Assembly (NCBI GenBank): GCA_023151315.1
Contig: JAKLJE010000009.1
Span: 1-64,000, forward strand
Direction: 5' to 3'
DNA length: 64,000 bases
Source of the DNA: Bacteroidia bacterium
GTDB taxonomy: Bacteria; Bacteroidota; Bacteroidia; Palsa-965
Shown here: positions 7,888 through 17,631 of the stretch, piece by piece
Numbering within the stretch: position 1 is the stretch's first letter
How the letters are laid out: each line of letters begins with the position of its first letter
Translations under genes and position numbers: made by a program
Notes under the pieces: model-generated
What the model was told of the DNA's origin: nothing
Databases searched by the model: none
Seen by the model: only the letters and a program-made list of their open reading frames with translations

Positions 7888-9105
7888 TTACTGATTGGTT
7901 CCGATGACATCGTGCACAGAACGCACCACCGCTTCGAGAACGGTTTTCACATTCTCTTCAGTCATATCGTAAAACACCGGCAAACTGATTTCGCGTGAGA
8001 AGTTGTTGTATGCCACAGGATAGTTTTTAATATCATATCCCAGAGACTTGTAAAAACTCATCATCGGTACCGGAATGAAATGTACGTTTACGCTTACATC
8101 GTGATCAAAAATCCGCTTGATGATTTCATCACGTTGCTGTTCTGTAATGTTTTTGATGCGTAATGGATACAAATGACATGATGTGAACGTGTCTGCCGTA
8201 CGTGTTACCGGAAGTTCAGCCCAACTGTAAGCCGATAATGTCCAGTTGTATTGATCCATGATTTTCTCGCGCTTTACGAGTGTATCAGAATCGTAACGTG
8301 CCAATTCCACAAGACCGATTGCGGCCATAATGTCTGTCATGTTGCATTTGTATCCGGCCTCCACAATATCATATTTCCAATTGCCCTTCTGCATTTTAGC
8401 AAGAGCGTCTTTGTTCTGTCCGTGAAGCGTGCTTACACACAACTTGCGGTATTCTTCCTCGTTGTCGAAAGGTTCAGGAAGATTCAATGCAACCGCTCCG
8501 CCTTCTGCTGTCGTCAGATTCTTCACTGCGTGAAATGAGAATACAGACACATCAGTGAGGCTTCCGGTTTTCTTGCCTTTGTAAATACCACCTATGGAAT
8601 GCGCGGCATCTGAAAGCACCATAATGCGCCCCAGCTTCTTCTGATTGTCACTTTCTGCAACAAAAGATGAAGCCGCTTCTTTGGCAATTGCATTAATCGT
8701 ATCGTAATCGCAAGGCCATCCACCGAAATCAACAGGCATTATGACTTTAGTTTTCGGCGTAATCGCTTTACGGATGTTTTCCGGATTGATATTGAAATCA
8801 CTTGCGTTAACATCAACGAAAACGGGAGTTGCGCCGCAATGTATCACCACATTTGCCGTTGCTGAATATGTGTAAGCCGGAAGAATCACTTCATCACCTG
8901 CTTTCACTCCGAACCAGCGCAGCATGATTTCCAATCCTGCAGTAGCCGAATTCAAACACAAAGTAGCTTTATTACCGCTGTAAGCTGAAAGTTCCTTCTC
9001 AAATCTCTTTGTCTTCGGACCGGTAGTGATCCAGCCGGATTTCAGAGTATCGGTAACCTCATCAATAATTTTCTGATCAATTCGAGGCGGTGAGAAAGGA
9101 ATCAT
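7888..9105 (-). CDS. DegT/DnrJ/EryC1/StrS sugar aminotransferase
   Basis: A 405-residue PLP-dependent aminotransferase that would aminate a keto-sugar nucleotide for the polysaccharide. The PLP lysine lies in 'FSFHAVKNLTTAEGG' (about residue 195), preceded by the aspartate of 'VLSDAAHSIGG'. The N-terminal 'SGWITTGPKTKRFEKEL' and 'LPAYTYSATANVVIHCG' blocks are typical. Compared with family members it has a slightly long loop around residues 150-165. Only three bases separate it from the initiating transferase gene. Its substrate is likely a UDP-4-keto sugar, but sequence alone does not settle this. Confidence 0.92.
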   Translation of the reverse strand: MIPFSPPRIDQKIIDEVTDTLKSGWITTGPKTKRFEKELSAYSGNKATLCLNSATAGLEIMLRWFGVKAGDEVILPAYTYSATANVVIHCGATPVFVDVNASDFNINPENIRKAITPKTKVIMPVDFGGWPCDYDTINAIAKEAASSFVAESDNQKKLGRIMVLSDAAHSIGGIYKGKKTGSLTDVSVFSFHAVKNLTTAEGGAVALNLPEPFDNEEEYRKLCVSTLHGQNKDALAKMQKGNWKYDIVEAGYKCNMTDIMAAIGLVELARYDSDTLVKREKIMDQYNWTLSAYSWAELPVTRTADTFTSCHLYPLRIKNITEQQRDEIIKRIFDHDVSVNVHFIPVPMMSFYKSLGYDIKNYPVAYNNFSREISLPVFYDMTEENVKTVLEAVVRSVHDVIGTNQ

Positions 9106-9151
9106 AATTTGAGTTGAATTGTAGTGTCAAAATTAGTGATTTCGGACGCAA

Positions 9152-10165
9152 CTAACGTGTGAGTTTACTGCTGTTTTCGTTGATCCTGCGATTTAAAACA
9201 ATGAAATGTAAAATACCGACAAGATAACCATAGCCGTAACCCAGATGCAGACATAAAAACGCTTTAACAATATTCAACAGCCCGATTAATCCGTTCGATT
9301 TTTTAGAAGCGAAGTAGAACGCAACAACGGAATATAGTACAAGTCCGCCACACCAAATAAATCCAAGTAATGGAGAAAGTATGAAAACAGGCAATAATGT
9401 AAACAGATATGCTACAAAAAACATGGGAACCATTTGACGTACACTGGTCACCGTCTTGTGCTTTCTGTTTACATACACCTTCCAATAACCGTATTGGTAG
9501 TATTGGCGAATTAATTTGGAGTAAGATGCGCGAACATAATACTTCGATTTAATGGCGAGCGACAAACGGATTTTAAATCCGGCTTTGAGTACACGGTAAT
9601 TGAATTCATCATCCTGATTACGCGCCAGTTCTTCATCGAACAATCCGATCTTTTCAAATACTTCTTTACGGTAAGCACCGAAAGCTACAGTATCAACATA
9701 ACCTTCTGCGTTCCCGGTTCTAAAATGTGCATTACCCACACCAAAAGAAGAAGACATAGCTGCTGCAATAGTTGCTGAAGCTTCATCCTCATTTATATTC
9801 TCGATAATTCCTCCTACACATCCGGATGCGGGATCAGATTGCAAGAGTTCCACGTTCTTATCAACGAAGTCAGGATAGATTTCCGCATGCGCTCCGAGAA
9901 TGATAATTACATCTGCATCCGGCGAATTCTTAATTCCTGTATTCAATGCTATCGGCGTTGTTCTTCTTTCATTATCCAGTAATCCTATCCACGGATGCTT
10001 ATCCGCATACGAAGCAATCACATGGCGCGTGTTATCATCGCTACGTCCATCTGCTACCCAAACCTGCAAAAGTGATTTCGGATAAGTACAATCTGCAATC
10101 GATTGAAGACACTTTCCAATGTACTTCTCTTCGTTCCTGCAGGGTATAACTATGGCAACGCGCAT
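9152..10165 (-). CDS. GT2 family glycosyltransferase with C-terminal membrane helices
   Basis: A 337-residue inverting glycosyltransferase (GT-A fold). It opens with 'VAIVIPCRNEEKYIGKCLQSI' and has the nucleotide-sugar region 'WVADGRSDDNT', then 'DEELARNQDDEFNYRV' around residues 195-210, the usual acceptor-side motif. Three hydrophobic helices follow residue 245, placing it on the inner membrane. The ATG at 10165 was chosen instead of a GTG one codon earlier; it gives a TGATG overlap with the preceding O-antigen ligase gene, which points to translational coupling. Donor and acceptor sugars are unknown. Confidence 0.92.
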   Translation of the reverse strand: MRVAIVIPCRNEEKYIGKCLQSIADCTYPKSLLQVWVADGRSDDNTRHVIASYADKHPWIGLLDNERRTTPIALNTGIKNSPDADVIIILGAHAEIYPDFVDKNVELLQSDPASGCVGGIIENINEDEASATIAAAMSSSFGVGNAHFRTGNAEGYVDTVAFGAYRKEVFEKIGLFDEELARNQDDEFNYRVLKAGFKIRLSLAIKSKYYVRASYSKLIRQYYQYGYWKVYVNRKHKTVTSVRQMVPMFFVAYLFTLLPVFILSPLLGFIWCGGLVLYSVVAFYFASKKSNGLIGLLNIVKAFLCLHLGYGYGYLVGILHFIVLNRRINENSSKLTR

Positions 10166-11442
10166 CACTTTTCGATATTAGTATCAGCGGGTAAAACAGT
10201 AAACAACGCATAGAAATAAGCGAAGAACATCACACCCGCCTGTATCTCGAACATTGATTCCACAAGAATATTCAGAATGATAATGGAGAGGAACACCAAT
10301 ACATCTGTATCTCTTCTGCTGAAAGCGCGTATCATCGGAACAAACAGCATGGCGAGAAGCAATACAAAGCCACCGATTCCTGTTGCCAGAAGGGTTTGAA
10401 GGAACTGTGAATGTGCATTCAATTTGTGTTCATAAGCACCCGTCATTCCTTCAAGTTTGTACTTGTCCATAAGAACGTGCTCCACATCTCCACCGCCCAC
10501 ACCAAAAAGCACATTACCGGCAATCTCATCTGCAGCTGCACTCCATACCAATCTTCGAACGGCACTGCTTTCACTAGAGGTTTTGTCGATTTCCGAACTT
10601 GTGAAAGAGCGAATAGCGTAATCGAAACGCGAAGCAATAATGTCAGAGGATTTATACACTACCACTATTGTAATCACCAACACTGCCAATCCGATTAAAC
10701 CTTTGGTGTACGAACCGGTTCTCCGGATATAAACTACCGCAACTCCGGCCCACAGCAGAAACATGGTGATATAAGCCAAACGTGATGCAAGAAGAAAAAC
10801 TGAAAACATCAAAATCAGATTCACACCGATAAACAGCAAAGCAAGTTTTCGTTTTGCGTACCAATTTTCAGCCATGCGTTGAAACAGAATGTACATAGAG
10901 AAAGTTGCGTACATCGCGAGATAACTCGGATGCATCAGGAACGAAAGTCGACTGGCAAAGAAAAAATCCCAATTGATATAAGTGTCCTGCAACAATCCTT
11001 GAGCCACCATGCGCTTTTCTTCCGACATATTGATAGCCGCATTTACAAAACACACAACAATGGCGACGAAGGTTCCGAAGACAAATGCGTTCTGAACTTT
11101 TTTCCGGTTGATCGAATTGCTCCAAACCGCCAATCCTGTAAGGACAGGAAAAATGAAGAAAACCATTTTGGTTTCTATTTGAAGAATTCCGGAAGTCTTA
11201 TTATCCGTAATTGCGAGCGAAGCAACATAAATAAGAAAAAACAATGCAGACAACGCAAGCATTCCCGATTGCCGAAGATTATTCCATTTCTGTTTCCATC
11301 TGTAATCCGCCAGCCAGCAGAGTAGCCAAAGCGCAATTAAAGGAGGCATGAAACGGCCGCCAATCGGAAGAAACAATGCCATAGCCAGAACCACGTAGTT
11401 TCTGAATACTTCCACACTTCCGTTCCAACTTCTCGTTGCCAT
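10165..11442 (-). CDS. O-antigen ligase / polymerase family (Wzy_C) membrane protein
   Basis: A 425-residue polytopic protein with about eleven membrane helices and one long periplasmic loop around residues 275-350. The loop ends in 'HKLNAHSQFLQTLLATGIGG', the His-containing signature of the O-antigen ligase / Wzy_C family. These enzymes join glycan blocks: WaaL moves an O-chain from its undecaprenyl carrier to lipid A core, Wzy polymerises repeat units, and PglL glycosylates proteins. Sequence alone does not choose between them, but a second, unrelated Wzy-like protein is encoded at 14023-15450, which favours a ligase role for this one. Its stop codon overlaps the GT2 gene. Confidence 0.85.
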   Translation of the reverse strand: MATRSWNGSVEVFRNYVVLAMALFLPIGGRFMPPLIALWLLCWLADYRWKQKWNNLRQSGMLALSALFFLIYVASLAITDNKTSGILQIETKMVFFIFPVLTGLAVWSNSINRKKVQNAFVFGTFVAIVVCFVNAAINMSEEKRMVAQGLLQDTYINWDFFFASRLSFLMHPSYLAMYATFSMYILFQRMAENWYAKRKLALLFIGVNLILMFSVFLLASRLAYITMFLLWAGVAVVYIRRTGSYTKGLIGLAVLVITIVVVYKSSDIIASRFDYAIRSFTSSEIDKTSSESSAVRRLVWSAAADEIAGNVLFGVGGGDVEHVLMDKYKLEGMTGAYEHKLNAHSQFLQTLLATGIGGFVLLLAMLFVPMIRAFSRRDTDVLVFLSIIILNILVESMFEIQAGVMFFAYFYALFTVLPADTNIEK

Positions 11443-11460
11443 TATTCCTTTCGATGAAAA

Positions 11461-12000
11461 TTATTTGATCAAATCGGTATACGGATTCAAACGGCCACCA
11501 AATTCCAAAAGATATTGCGCCGGCATTTTGCATCCACTTCCGGCCAACGCACCCTGCGCTATATGACTATGCCCTCCAAGGACGCAATCGTGTTCAACGA
11601 GCGACTTTGCATTGATTATGCAATTTGCACCTACCACTGCATCAGCACCGATAACAGCGCCCGCAAGCACTACAGTTCCTTCGCCGATTACTGCAGAATC
11701 AGAAACAAATGAAAACGGATGAATAACAGTCATTGGAGAAATTAACCCGCGAAACATTTCAAATATTTCTTTACGTATCGCATTGTTCCCGACTGCAGCT
11801 ATAAAACCATCAAACTCACTTTTATGTTCTGCAAGAAACGTACGATTACCCAGAACTTTATAATCTCTGAAAACAACATCTCCAATCTGACGCTGATCAT
11901 CTATAAAACCGGCAATTGAATATTTATTACTCAGCAACACAGTTTCTGCAACCACTTTACCATGTCCGCCGGCCCCGATAATAACAATCCGTTTCTTCAT
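11461..12000 (-). CDS. NeuD/PglD-like sugar acetyltransferase, shortened C-terminus
   Basis: A 179-residue protein of the sialic-acid O-acetyltransferase NeuD / PglD group. Residues 1-80 form the Rossmann-like sugar-nucleotide domain ('IVIIGAGGHGKVVAETV'). The left-handed beta-helix then starts with hexapeptide repeats ('AVIGEGTVVLAGAVIGADAV', 'NCIINAKSLVEHDCVLGGHSH') and includes the catalytic-type histidine in 'EHDC'. Family members are usually about 200-220 residues with further turns of the helix; this one ends soon after 'AQGALAGSGCKMPAQYLL' with an unrelated tail. No other reading frame nearby continues the helix. It could be shortened but active, or decayed. It overlaps the GT4 gene by four bases (ATGA). 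Confidence 0.8.
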   Translation of the reverse strand: MKKRIVIIGAGGHGKVVAETVLLSNKYSIAGFIDDQRQIGDVVFRDYKVLGNRTFLAEHKSEFDGFIAAVGNNAIRKEIFEMFRGLISPMTVIHPFSFVSDSAVIGEGTVVLAGAVIGADAVVGANCIINAKSLVEHDCVLGGHSHIAQGALAGSGCKMPAQYLLEFGGRLNPYTDLIK

Positions 12001-13076
12001 TTTTTTCCTGTGAGTTCAGAATATCTGGTAGCTACACGGTTCATATTTACACTCCACAGTGCTTTCTCCGCAATAAGCGGCGCATTAAACTTTATCGCTT
12101 TCTCCTGCAACACAGCGTAGTTCCTGTAAATATATAGAATTTTGTCAGCGAATTTCCCGGCATCATCTACAGGAACCAAGTACCCGTTGACATCGTCTTT
12201 CATCCATTGTCGGTTGGCAGGAATATCCGTTACAACGGAAACACAACCGCAAGCCATTGCTTCGTTCAATGAAACGTTGTTTCCGTCAGACAATGAAGTG
12301 GAAACAAAAACATGTGTAGAACGCAGATGATCTGCTATCTGCGTTTGCGGAATGCGTCCTTTGAAATGAACAAAATCATTCATACCGGCATTTGAGTACC
12401 ACGATCTCACTTCCTGCTCTCTGGAACCTGCGCCGATCATGTTCAACTCAATACCGGGAATTGAATCGCGCAATACCAGCATTGCATCAAACAGCAATTT
12501 ATGATTATAAACCGGCTCAAAATTGCGCGTACTGGTAATAACAAACTTTCCAGAAGGAAGTGCCCGCGTATGATCATTAAATATTGAAGGATCAATTCCG
12601 AACATTACTGTTTCAACTTTTCGCGCATCTGTTTTCAGAAATCCGATCATTGCATCCCGCATGTGATCCGCCATTGCCGTGATCCAATCTGCCTTGCCCA
12701 AACTATACTGCAATAACCATTTGTACAGTTTGGATTGATACGGACTGATTAAAACGTCGGATCCAAGAGCAGTGATCACGTATGGGTGAAAACCGCTCAA
12801 CGCACCTACTGTACCGTAACTCGTTGCGTATTGAGCATGTAATATATCCGGTTGAATCTGCGCAAGTATTTTTTTCACTTTACGCGTTTGTAAAAGAACA
12901 CGCCAATTACCGCCTCCCGTTGACAATGAACCTGCGTCAATAAAATGAATGTGGATTCCGGCTATATCTGACTTATTAAACGTAATCAAATGAACTTCGT
13001 GGCCCAACCCCGCGAAATGATTGCACCATCTTTTCGTGTGGATACTTCCTCCGTCGGCCAGATAACAAATCTTCAT
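11997..13076 (-). CDS. GT4 family glycosyltransferase
   Basis: A 359-residue retaining glycosyltransferase (GT-B fold, GT1/GT4 type). The N-terminal half starts 'KICYLADGGSIHTKRWCNHFAGLGHEV'. The C-terminal half has 'FVITSTRNFEPVYNHKLLFDAM' and the donor-binding motif 'VSLNEAMACGCVSVVTDIPANRQWM' with its key Glu, followed by 'VNGYLVPVDD'. It should add one sugar to the lipid-linked glycan on the cytoplasmic side. It overlaps both neighbours by four bases, so it is within a tightly coupled operon. Sugar specificity is unknown. Confidence 0.93.
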   Translation of the reverse strand: MKICYLADGGSIHTKRWCNHFAGLGHEVHLITFNKSDIAGIHIHFIDAGSLSTGGGNWRVLLQTRKVKKILAQIQPDILHAQYATSYGTVGALSGFHPYVITALGSDVLISPYQSKLYKWLLQYSLGKADWITAMADHMRDAMIGFLKTDARKVETVMFGIDPSIFNDHTRALPSGKFVITSTRNFEPVYNHKLLFDAMLVLRDSIPGIELNMIGAGSREQEVRSWYSNAGMNDFVHFKGRIPQTQIADHLRSTHVFVSTSLSDGNNVSLNEAMACGCVSVVTDIPANRQWMKDDVNGYLVPVDDAGKFADKILYIYRNYAVLQEKAIKFNAPLIAEKALWSVNMNRVATRYSELTGKK

Positions 13077-14026
13077 TGTCCCAGAAGTTTAAGTTTTCGG
13101 TAATCTTCAATTGTGTTGCAGACACCTTGCACAACGCCGCTTTTCTCTATCTGAGGAAATTCTTTTCTCAATCGTTCTTCCGTGTAAACGACTTCGTTAG
13201 ATAATGTTTGCAAAGCAGATTTCAGCGAAGCACTTCCCATATAACCAAACAGTGCAGCACACTTGAAAATCCATTTACCTGTAATTGTAAGAACTGGAGT
13301 TGTACCGAGAGCGGCAGCTGTTTCCGTGTGAAAAGATTTAAACGACATTTCATTACCGACATTGTAAATACAATGCGCGCCTGAATTGAAAATAAAATGG
13401 CGAATAACCTGTGCCAGATCCGCTGCATACACATAGTTCACCATAGCAGTACGCGTGGAATAAAACCGCGTACCGTGTGCAACCTTTGTAATAAAATTAA
13501 GCAGTGCTTTACGAGGATGTTGTTCACCGAACACGTTAGTGGGCCGAAGAATTGTGATCCGTTTCGGATCATCGGACCATTCAGTCAACAAAATTCTTTC
13601 TGACTCCAACTTGGTTCTTTCGTAGTTGTTCTTCGGAGCGCATGGAAACGTTTCGTCAACAATCACAGGACTGTCGGAATATTGCATTCCAACAACTCCA
13701 ACACTGCTTAAGTGTATAATACGTTTGACACCGTGTTTCCTAGAAAGTTCAATAATATTCCGAACACCTTCAATATTGGTTTTGACGAATTGACTTTCAT
13801 CTTTCAATTCAGCTGCTATATTAACCACTACATCAACACCAATAAATGCCGGTTCAAGAGATTCTTTGTTACCTAAAGTTCCTTGGAAAACTGTTACGGA
13901 ACGTTCACTGCCCACTTGTGCATTTGCTCTTCGCGAAACCGTTACGATTTCCAGCACTTCATTCTCGAAGGCCGAAAGTAAATTTTTACCCACAAATCCG
14001 GTGAGTCCGGTTATGAGCACTTTCAT
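13073..14026 (-). CDS. NAD-dependent sugar epimerase/dehydratase
   Basis: A 317-residue extended short-chain dehydrogenase. It has the NAD-binding GxxGxxG at residues 7-13 ('GLTGFVG'), 'VDVVVNIAAEL' and the catalytic Tyr-Lys pair in 'NYERTKLESERI' (about residues 155-160). Such proteins convert nucleotide sugars (4-epimerases, dehydratases, reductases). Here the likely role is to make a precursor for the polysaccharide encoded around it, but the exact reaction is open. It overlaps both neighbouring genes by four bases. Confidence 0.9.
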   Translation of the reverse strand: MKVLITGLTGFVGKNLLSAFENEVLEIVTVSRRANAQVGSERSVTVFQGTLGNKESLEPAFIGVDVVVNIAAELKDESQFVKTNIEGVRNIIELSRKHGVKRIIHLSSVGVVGMQYSDSPVIVDETFPCAPKNNYERTKLESERILLTEWSDDPKRITILRPTNVFGEQHPRKALLNFITKVAHGTRFYSTRTAMVNYVYAADLAQVIRHFIFNSGAHCIYNVGNEMSFKSFHTETAAALGTTPVLTITGKWIFKCAALFGYMGSASLKSALQTLSNEVVYTEERLRKEFPQIEKSGVVQGVCNTIEDYRKLKLLGQ

Positions 14027-15450
14027 TGTTCAGGTTTATCTTTTAAACGATTTTGTAACCAAGCCGCCGCGAAAAGAATCATCGTCGGAATTAATAGTGC
14101 TTCAAATATCAATGCTTTATAAACTTCCGGACCGGAACGAATTACAGTCGGAATTGCTGCTGTAACGGAACCAATACCGATAATATAAAGCAACCTGGTG
14201 AAAAGATATTTGCCTTCACCGAATCGCATGAAGTGATTGTAGAGCCAACTCCAAATCCATCCAAACAAGATGGCACCGGCAAGAATACCGAATACACCAA
14301 AGTTCAAATACCAGCCGGAAGCATGATGAATAGTGTAACCTTGCCCCTCTTTGGCGTGAACACCTTCAGCGTAATATGTATAAATGTCTTTAGGTCGCTC
14401 TGATACAATTGCGCGAGGAATCATAGAAGCAGCCAGATTGTTGAAACTGCTGCCGTATGTCAAAGGCAACTCCTTATCCAGAATTCCATACATGGAAAAG
14501 TGTGCGCAGAACATTTCGTTACTGAACAGGAATGCCATTGTTGTATTCGACATCGTGAATCCTGAATATGTAAATTCTTTGGTACGTTTAAACTGCAAAT
14601 CAGAAGTGTCGAAATATTTGGTCAGAAATTTCGGTGAATACGATCTCAAACCATCGTTAAACAAGAGCGGTATAAGAATAATTACAATGAACAGGGAAAA
14701 TGCACGGTAATTGATTTTAAAGTTGACGTTATTGAGGTAGAAAATTACTCCCAGAATTCCGCCGAAAAGAATTTCACGCTTGTTTCCGAGCAAAAGGAGA
14801 TAACCTTCAACGATTATTACCGCAAACGCATAAGCGGCGAGAATCCAATGAGAACGAGAACCGGAAATGAATCTGCTCTTTGTGCCGCTTATATAAGAAA
14901 TCAATCCTACGTACAACGAAACAACAGCAGCCTGATTGAGAAGTTGATGTAAAGTGAACCACTTTCCGGGTTGCATTCGCGTTACGATGTAAATCGATTC
15001 ACTGAATTTGGCCGCAGTAAGTATCTCCTTCCACACCATCAGCAAACTGATCAATGCTGCGCCGATACAAAGTACGATCAGAAAATAATGGTTGATCCGA
15101 ACAGGTTGCGCCTCGTGTGTTTGATTTTGATCTGCAGGTTTGGTAAGCCACAATAATGTCAATTGAATAACTACAATGAATAGTGCATAATAGAAACAAA
15201 CCAGGTAATAGAGTGAATCTGCATGTACCGGAAACAGTAGATAGAGATAATCGTAGTAATGTAAACCGATTTCTTTACCGTGCATATTTGTCAACTCATC
15301 GTAAACGATGAACCATGCACCGGCCAGCGACCAGTAATAGATTAACGCAATACCCAGCACAAATGCAATTTGCCGGGTCTTCTTCCATAAGCGCCAGGTC
15401 AGCCAGGCGATTACAGCAGTATAAAGCGTTAACAATACGTAGTGCAACAT
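14023..15450 (-). CDS. Wzy-like O-antigen polymerase
   Basis: A 475-residue integral membrane protein with about eleven or twelve helices and no soluble domain. Its size, position beside a flippase gene, and long central and C-terminal periplasmic loops (around residues 255-390, including 'AKEGQGYTIHHASGWYLNFGVFG') fit an oligosaccharide repeat-unit polymerase. Such proteins diverge strongly, so the call rests on topology and context. It would polymerise repeat units at the periplasmic face of the inner membrane. It overlaps the epimerase gene by four bases and follows the flippase gene by six. Confidence 0.75.
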   Translation of the reverse strand: MLHYVLLTLYTAVIAWLTWRLWKKTRQIAFVLGIALIYYWSLAGAWFIVYDELTNMHGKEIGLHYYDYLYLLFPVHADSLYYLVCFYYALFIVVIQLTLLWLTKPADQNQTHEAQPVRINHYFLIVLCIGAALISLLMVWKEILTAAKFSESIYIVTRMQPGKWFTLHQLLNQAAVVSLYVGLISYISGTKSRFISGSRSHWILAAYAFAVIIVEGYLLLLGNKREILFGGILGVIFYLNNVNFKINYRAFSLFIVIILIPLLFNDGLRSYSPKFLTKYFDTSDLQFKRTKEFTYSGFTMSNTTMAFLFSNEMFCAHFSMYGILDKELPLTYGSSFNNLAASMIPRAIVSERPKDIYTYYAEGVHAKEGQGYTIHHASGWYLNFGVFGILAGAILFGWIWSWLYNHFMRFGEGKYLFTRLLYIIGIGSVTAAIPTVIRSGPEVYKALIFEALLIPTMILFAAAWLQNRLKDKPEQ

Positions 15451-15456
15451 TGTGTT

Positions 15457-16719
15457 TTACAATTCCCTTTTAAATATACGATACGTTTCCATAGCTGTGA
15501 GAACGCCAAGAATCAACATACAGAAATCAAATGCATAAAGCAGCCAATTCACATGAACTGATGACATCATAATAATTACAGCAATGATGAGAAAAAGTCC
15601 GAAAGCGATGAATATGTTCAAAGTGTTCACAGCTTTGACATAGTAAGCATCCAGTATGCTGCGCAAAGAAATATAAATTGTATATCCCAGAGCGGAAACA
15701 ATAATAATACGCAGACAAATCAATAATTCCGGAGGACTATCTCCTAAGTACAAATCAATGATCGGCCCGGCAAGAAGCAGTACAAATGCAATTCCTGCGA
15801 TTGTTAAACCCAAAGTCCAGATCGCAACTTTATTAGTCAGTTGCTTGAGTAAACGAAAATCTTTTGCAACGATTATCTTACTGGCAGACGGGAGTAACAG
15901 CAAACAAATCGGACCGAATGCAGCTCCTGCCAATCCAAGCATAGACATACTGAATGCAACATATCCTGCAGTAACGAGATTATCCTGCACCATATGAGCA
16001 GTAAAGAACGCAGGCAAGGCCAGGAATCCGGCAAGCGCTGTATCACCCGGAACACGTTGCAATCCGTAAACGGTAAGCTCCTTGATGCAACCTTTTAAAT
16101 CGGAAGAGCGCCAATCTAAAGTGAAGAATATTCCAATCATGAATACTGCAGGAAGCAAGGTCCAACCCAAGCCTGTTATCCATAACACTGATGACAGACT
16201 TTCACTGAGTGCAAATGCGAGCAACGGAACAATTCCCAAGTTGAGAATCTGCAAAACGTTTGCCTGAATCATTTTTACGCGCCCGCGGTAAAAAGAATAG
16301 ACGACTGAATGTAAAATCAATCCCAACAACATCAGGCACAACTGTGGCATCAATGGTGCGAATGCAGCTGTATCGAAAAGTAATTGAGAGAAGAATTGTC
16401 TGCCAAGCAGCAAAATGCTCAATGCAGGAATTGCAATCATAGCGACAATCAGAAGACCTGCAACAAAATAACTTCCGGATTTAAAATTCGATCCTTTTGC
16501 TTCAGCAAATGCCACATATCGCGGAATTCCTACACCTAAACCAAGAATGAGCAAAGGTTGTATGAATGAAATTGTACGTCTGCTTAATGAGTAATCTGTG
16601 AAACCGTTATCCGGCAGATACTCCGCTGCCAACTTGTACACGAGCAGCCCTGCCAGCATCACGACAAACTCGGATGTGAACGTCAGTACATAATCAATTG
16701 TCGTTCTGCGACTGCTCAT
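15457..16719 (-). CDS. Wzx-like polysaccharide flippase
   Basis: A 420-residue membrane protein with about twelve to fourteen helices, of the MOP exporter superfamily that flips undecaprenyl-linked repeat units to the periplasmic face. Early features are 'LTFTSEFVVMLAGLLVYKLAAEYLP' and 'FIQPLLILGLGVGIPRYVAFAEA', typical of Wzx/oligosaccharide flippases. It is followed immediately by the Wzy-like gene, a usual pairing. The presence of a Wzm/Wzt ABC exporter in the same cluster is notable, since the two routes normally serve different glycans. Confidence 0.85.
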   Translation of the reverse strand: MSSRRTTIDYVLTFTSEFVVMLAGLLVYKLAAEYLPDNGFTDYSLSRRTISFIQPLLILGLGVGIPRYVAFAEAKGSNFKSGSYFVAGLLIVAMIAIPALSILLLGRQFFSQLLFDTAAFAPLMPQLCLMLLGLILHSVVYSFYRGRVKMIQANVLQILNLGIVPLLAFALSESLSSVLWITGLGWTLLPAVFMIGIFFTLDWRSSDLKGCIKELTVYGLQRVPGDTALAGFLALPAFFTAHMVQDNLVTAGYVAFSMSMLGLAGAAFGPICLLLLPSASKIIVAKDFRLLKQLTNKVAIWTLGLTIAGIAFVLLLAGPIIDLYLGDSPPELLICLRIIIVSALGYTIYISLRSILDAYYVKAVNTLNIFIAFGLFLIIAVIIMMSSVHVNWLLYAFDFCMLILGVLTAMETYRIFKREL

Positions 16720-16749
16720 TTCATATTCAGTATTTCACTTCAAAAAGAC

Positions 16750-17631
16750 TCAATTCCTGATCCATCTTTCAGGAACAATGTCAATATCACTTGCATTCGC
16801 ACCCGCAAACCACTTCGAAGGTGCAATAATCTTCGAGTGTTCTTTTTCAGCAAGCCATGCGCCCCACCAACTGAAACTGCTGTTGGCGGTAATGTGATGT
16901 GTACAATTCATCATCAACCTCAAATCTTCACTGCCTTTCTTGTTCCAATCCACAAAAACGGTTTTCACTGATGCTGCAATGTGCCGCTTCGCCCATTCAA
17001 TGTCATCTGAAAAAACACAGCACAGATTAATATCAGGAATCATCTCCAACATCTTGCGAATGGATTCCGAGTAATACATCTCATTCATGCAACCGTGAAA
17101 ATCACTCGCAGAAGAAAGCGTTACATAGTCACCGCGGCGAACATGAACGCTGAGAGCGATTGCATTCTTTATTTCATTCAACTGTGCCGCATTTCTATCT
17201 GAAGCCGGTTCATGAAATGTGAACTCCTTTATCAGGACATCTCTGTACTTAACGAAATACTTTTCGCTCTGAAAATAGCCTTCCAGGTACGTATTAACAG
17301 GATTATCGAAAAACGTTGCATTGTATCCACCCGTTTGTTCCGTAAAATTCCGATAAGGAAACGGCCACAATGCCGATTCAGAAATACGGCGCATGCGCGG
17401 TTTGTGATTCAGGCTTCGTAACAGATTAATTCTGCCGCTGCGTTCGAATTTGTACACAATATTGAAACAATCCAATTCATATTCACGCTGCGTCCATCTT
17501 CCTTTCGCATCTTCATACAGGAACGAGGGATCAAGATACACCCACGTTTTCCGTTCCAGCGCCAAGGCTCTGGCAGCAGCATACTGAAACATCTGATTTC
17601 CTAATCCGCCTTTGAGTTTGACCGCAATCAT
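16750..17631 (-). CDS. Alpha-1,2-fucosyltransferase family (GT11)
   Basis: A 293-residue GT11 enzyme. It has the N-terminal motif 'LKGGLGNQMFQYAAARALA', the donor-binding motif 'SVHVRRGDYV' (HxRRxD type) around residues 157-166 and the C-terminal 'HITANSSFSWWGAWLA' block. GT11 enzymes add L-fucose, or a related deoxyhexose, from GDP-sugar by an alpha-1,2 link. This suggests that the glycan carries fucose, with the GDP-fucose genes elsewhere. Its start overlaps the Wzt stop by four bases, so expression is likely coupled to the exporter. Confidence 0.93.
   Translation of the reverse strand: MIAVKLKGGLGNQMFQYAAARALALERKTWVYLDPSFLYEDAKGRWTQREYELDCFNIVYKFERSGRINLLRSLNHKPRMRRISESALWPFPYRNFTEQTGGYNATFFDNPVNTYLEGYFQSEKYFVKYRDVLIKEFTFHEPASDRNAAQLNEIKNAIALSVHVRRGDYVTLSSASDFHGCMNEMYYSESIRKMLEMIPDINLCCVFSDDIEWAKRHIAASVKTVFVDWNKKGSEDLRLMMNCTHHITANSSFSWWGAWLAEKEHSKIIAPSKWFAGANASDIDIVPERWIRN

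Noticed and set aside
11279-11533. Overlapping ORF as a frameshifted end of the acetyltransferase
   Set aside because: Its translation shows no hexapeptide repeats, so it does not restore the missing beta-helix.
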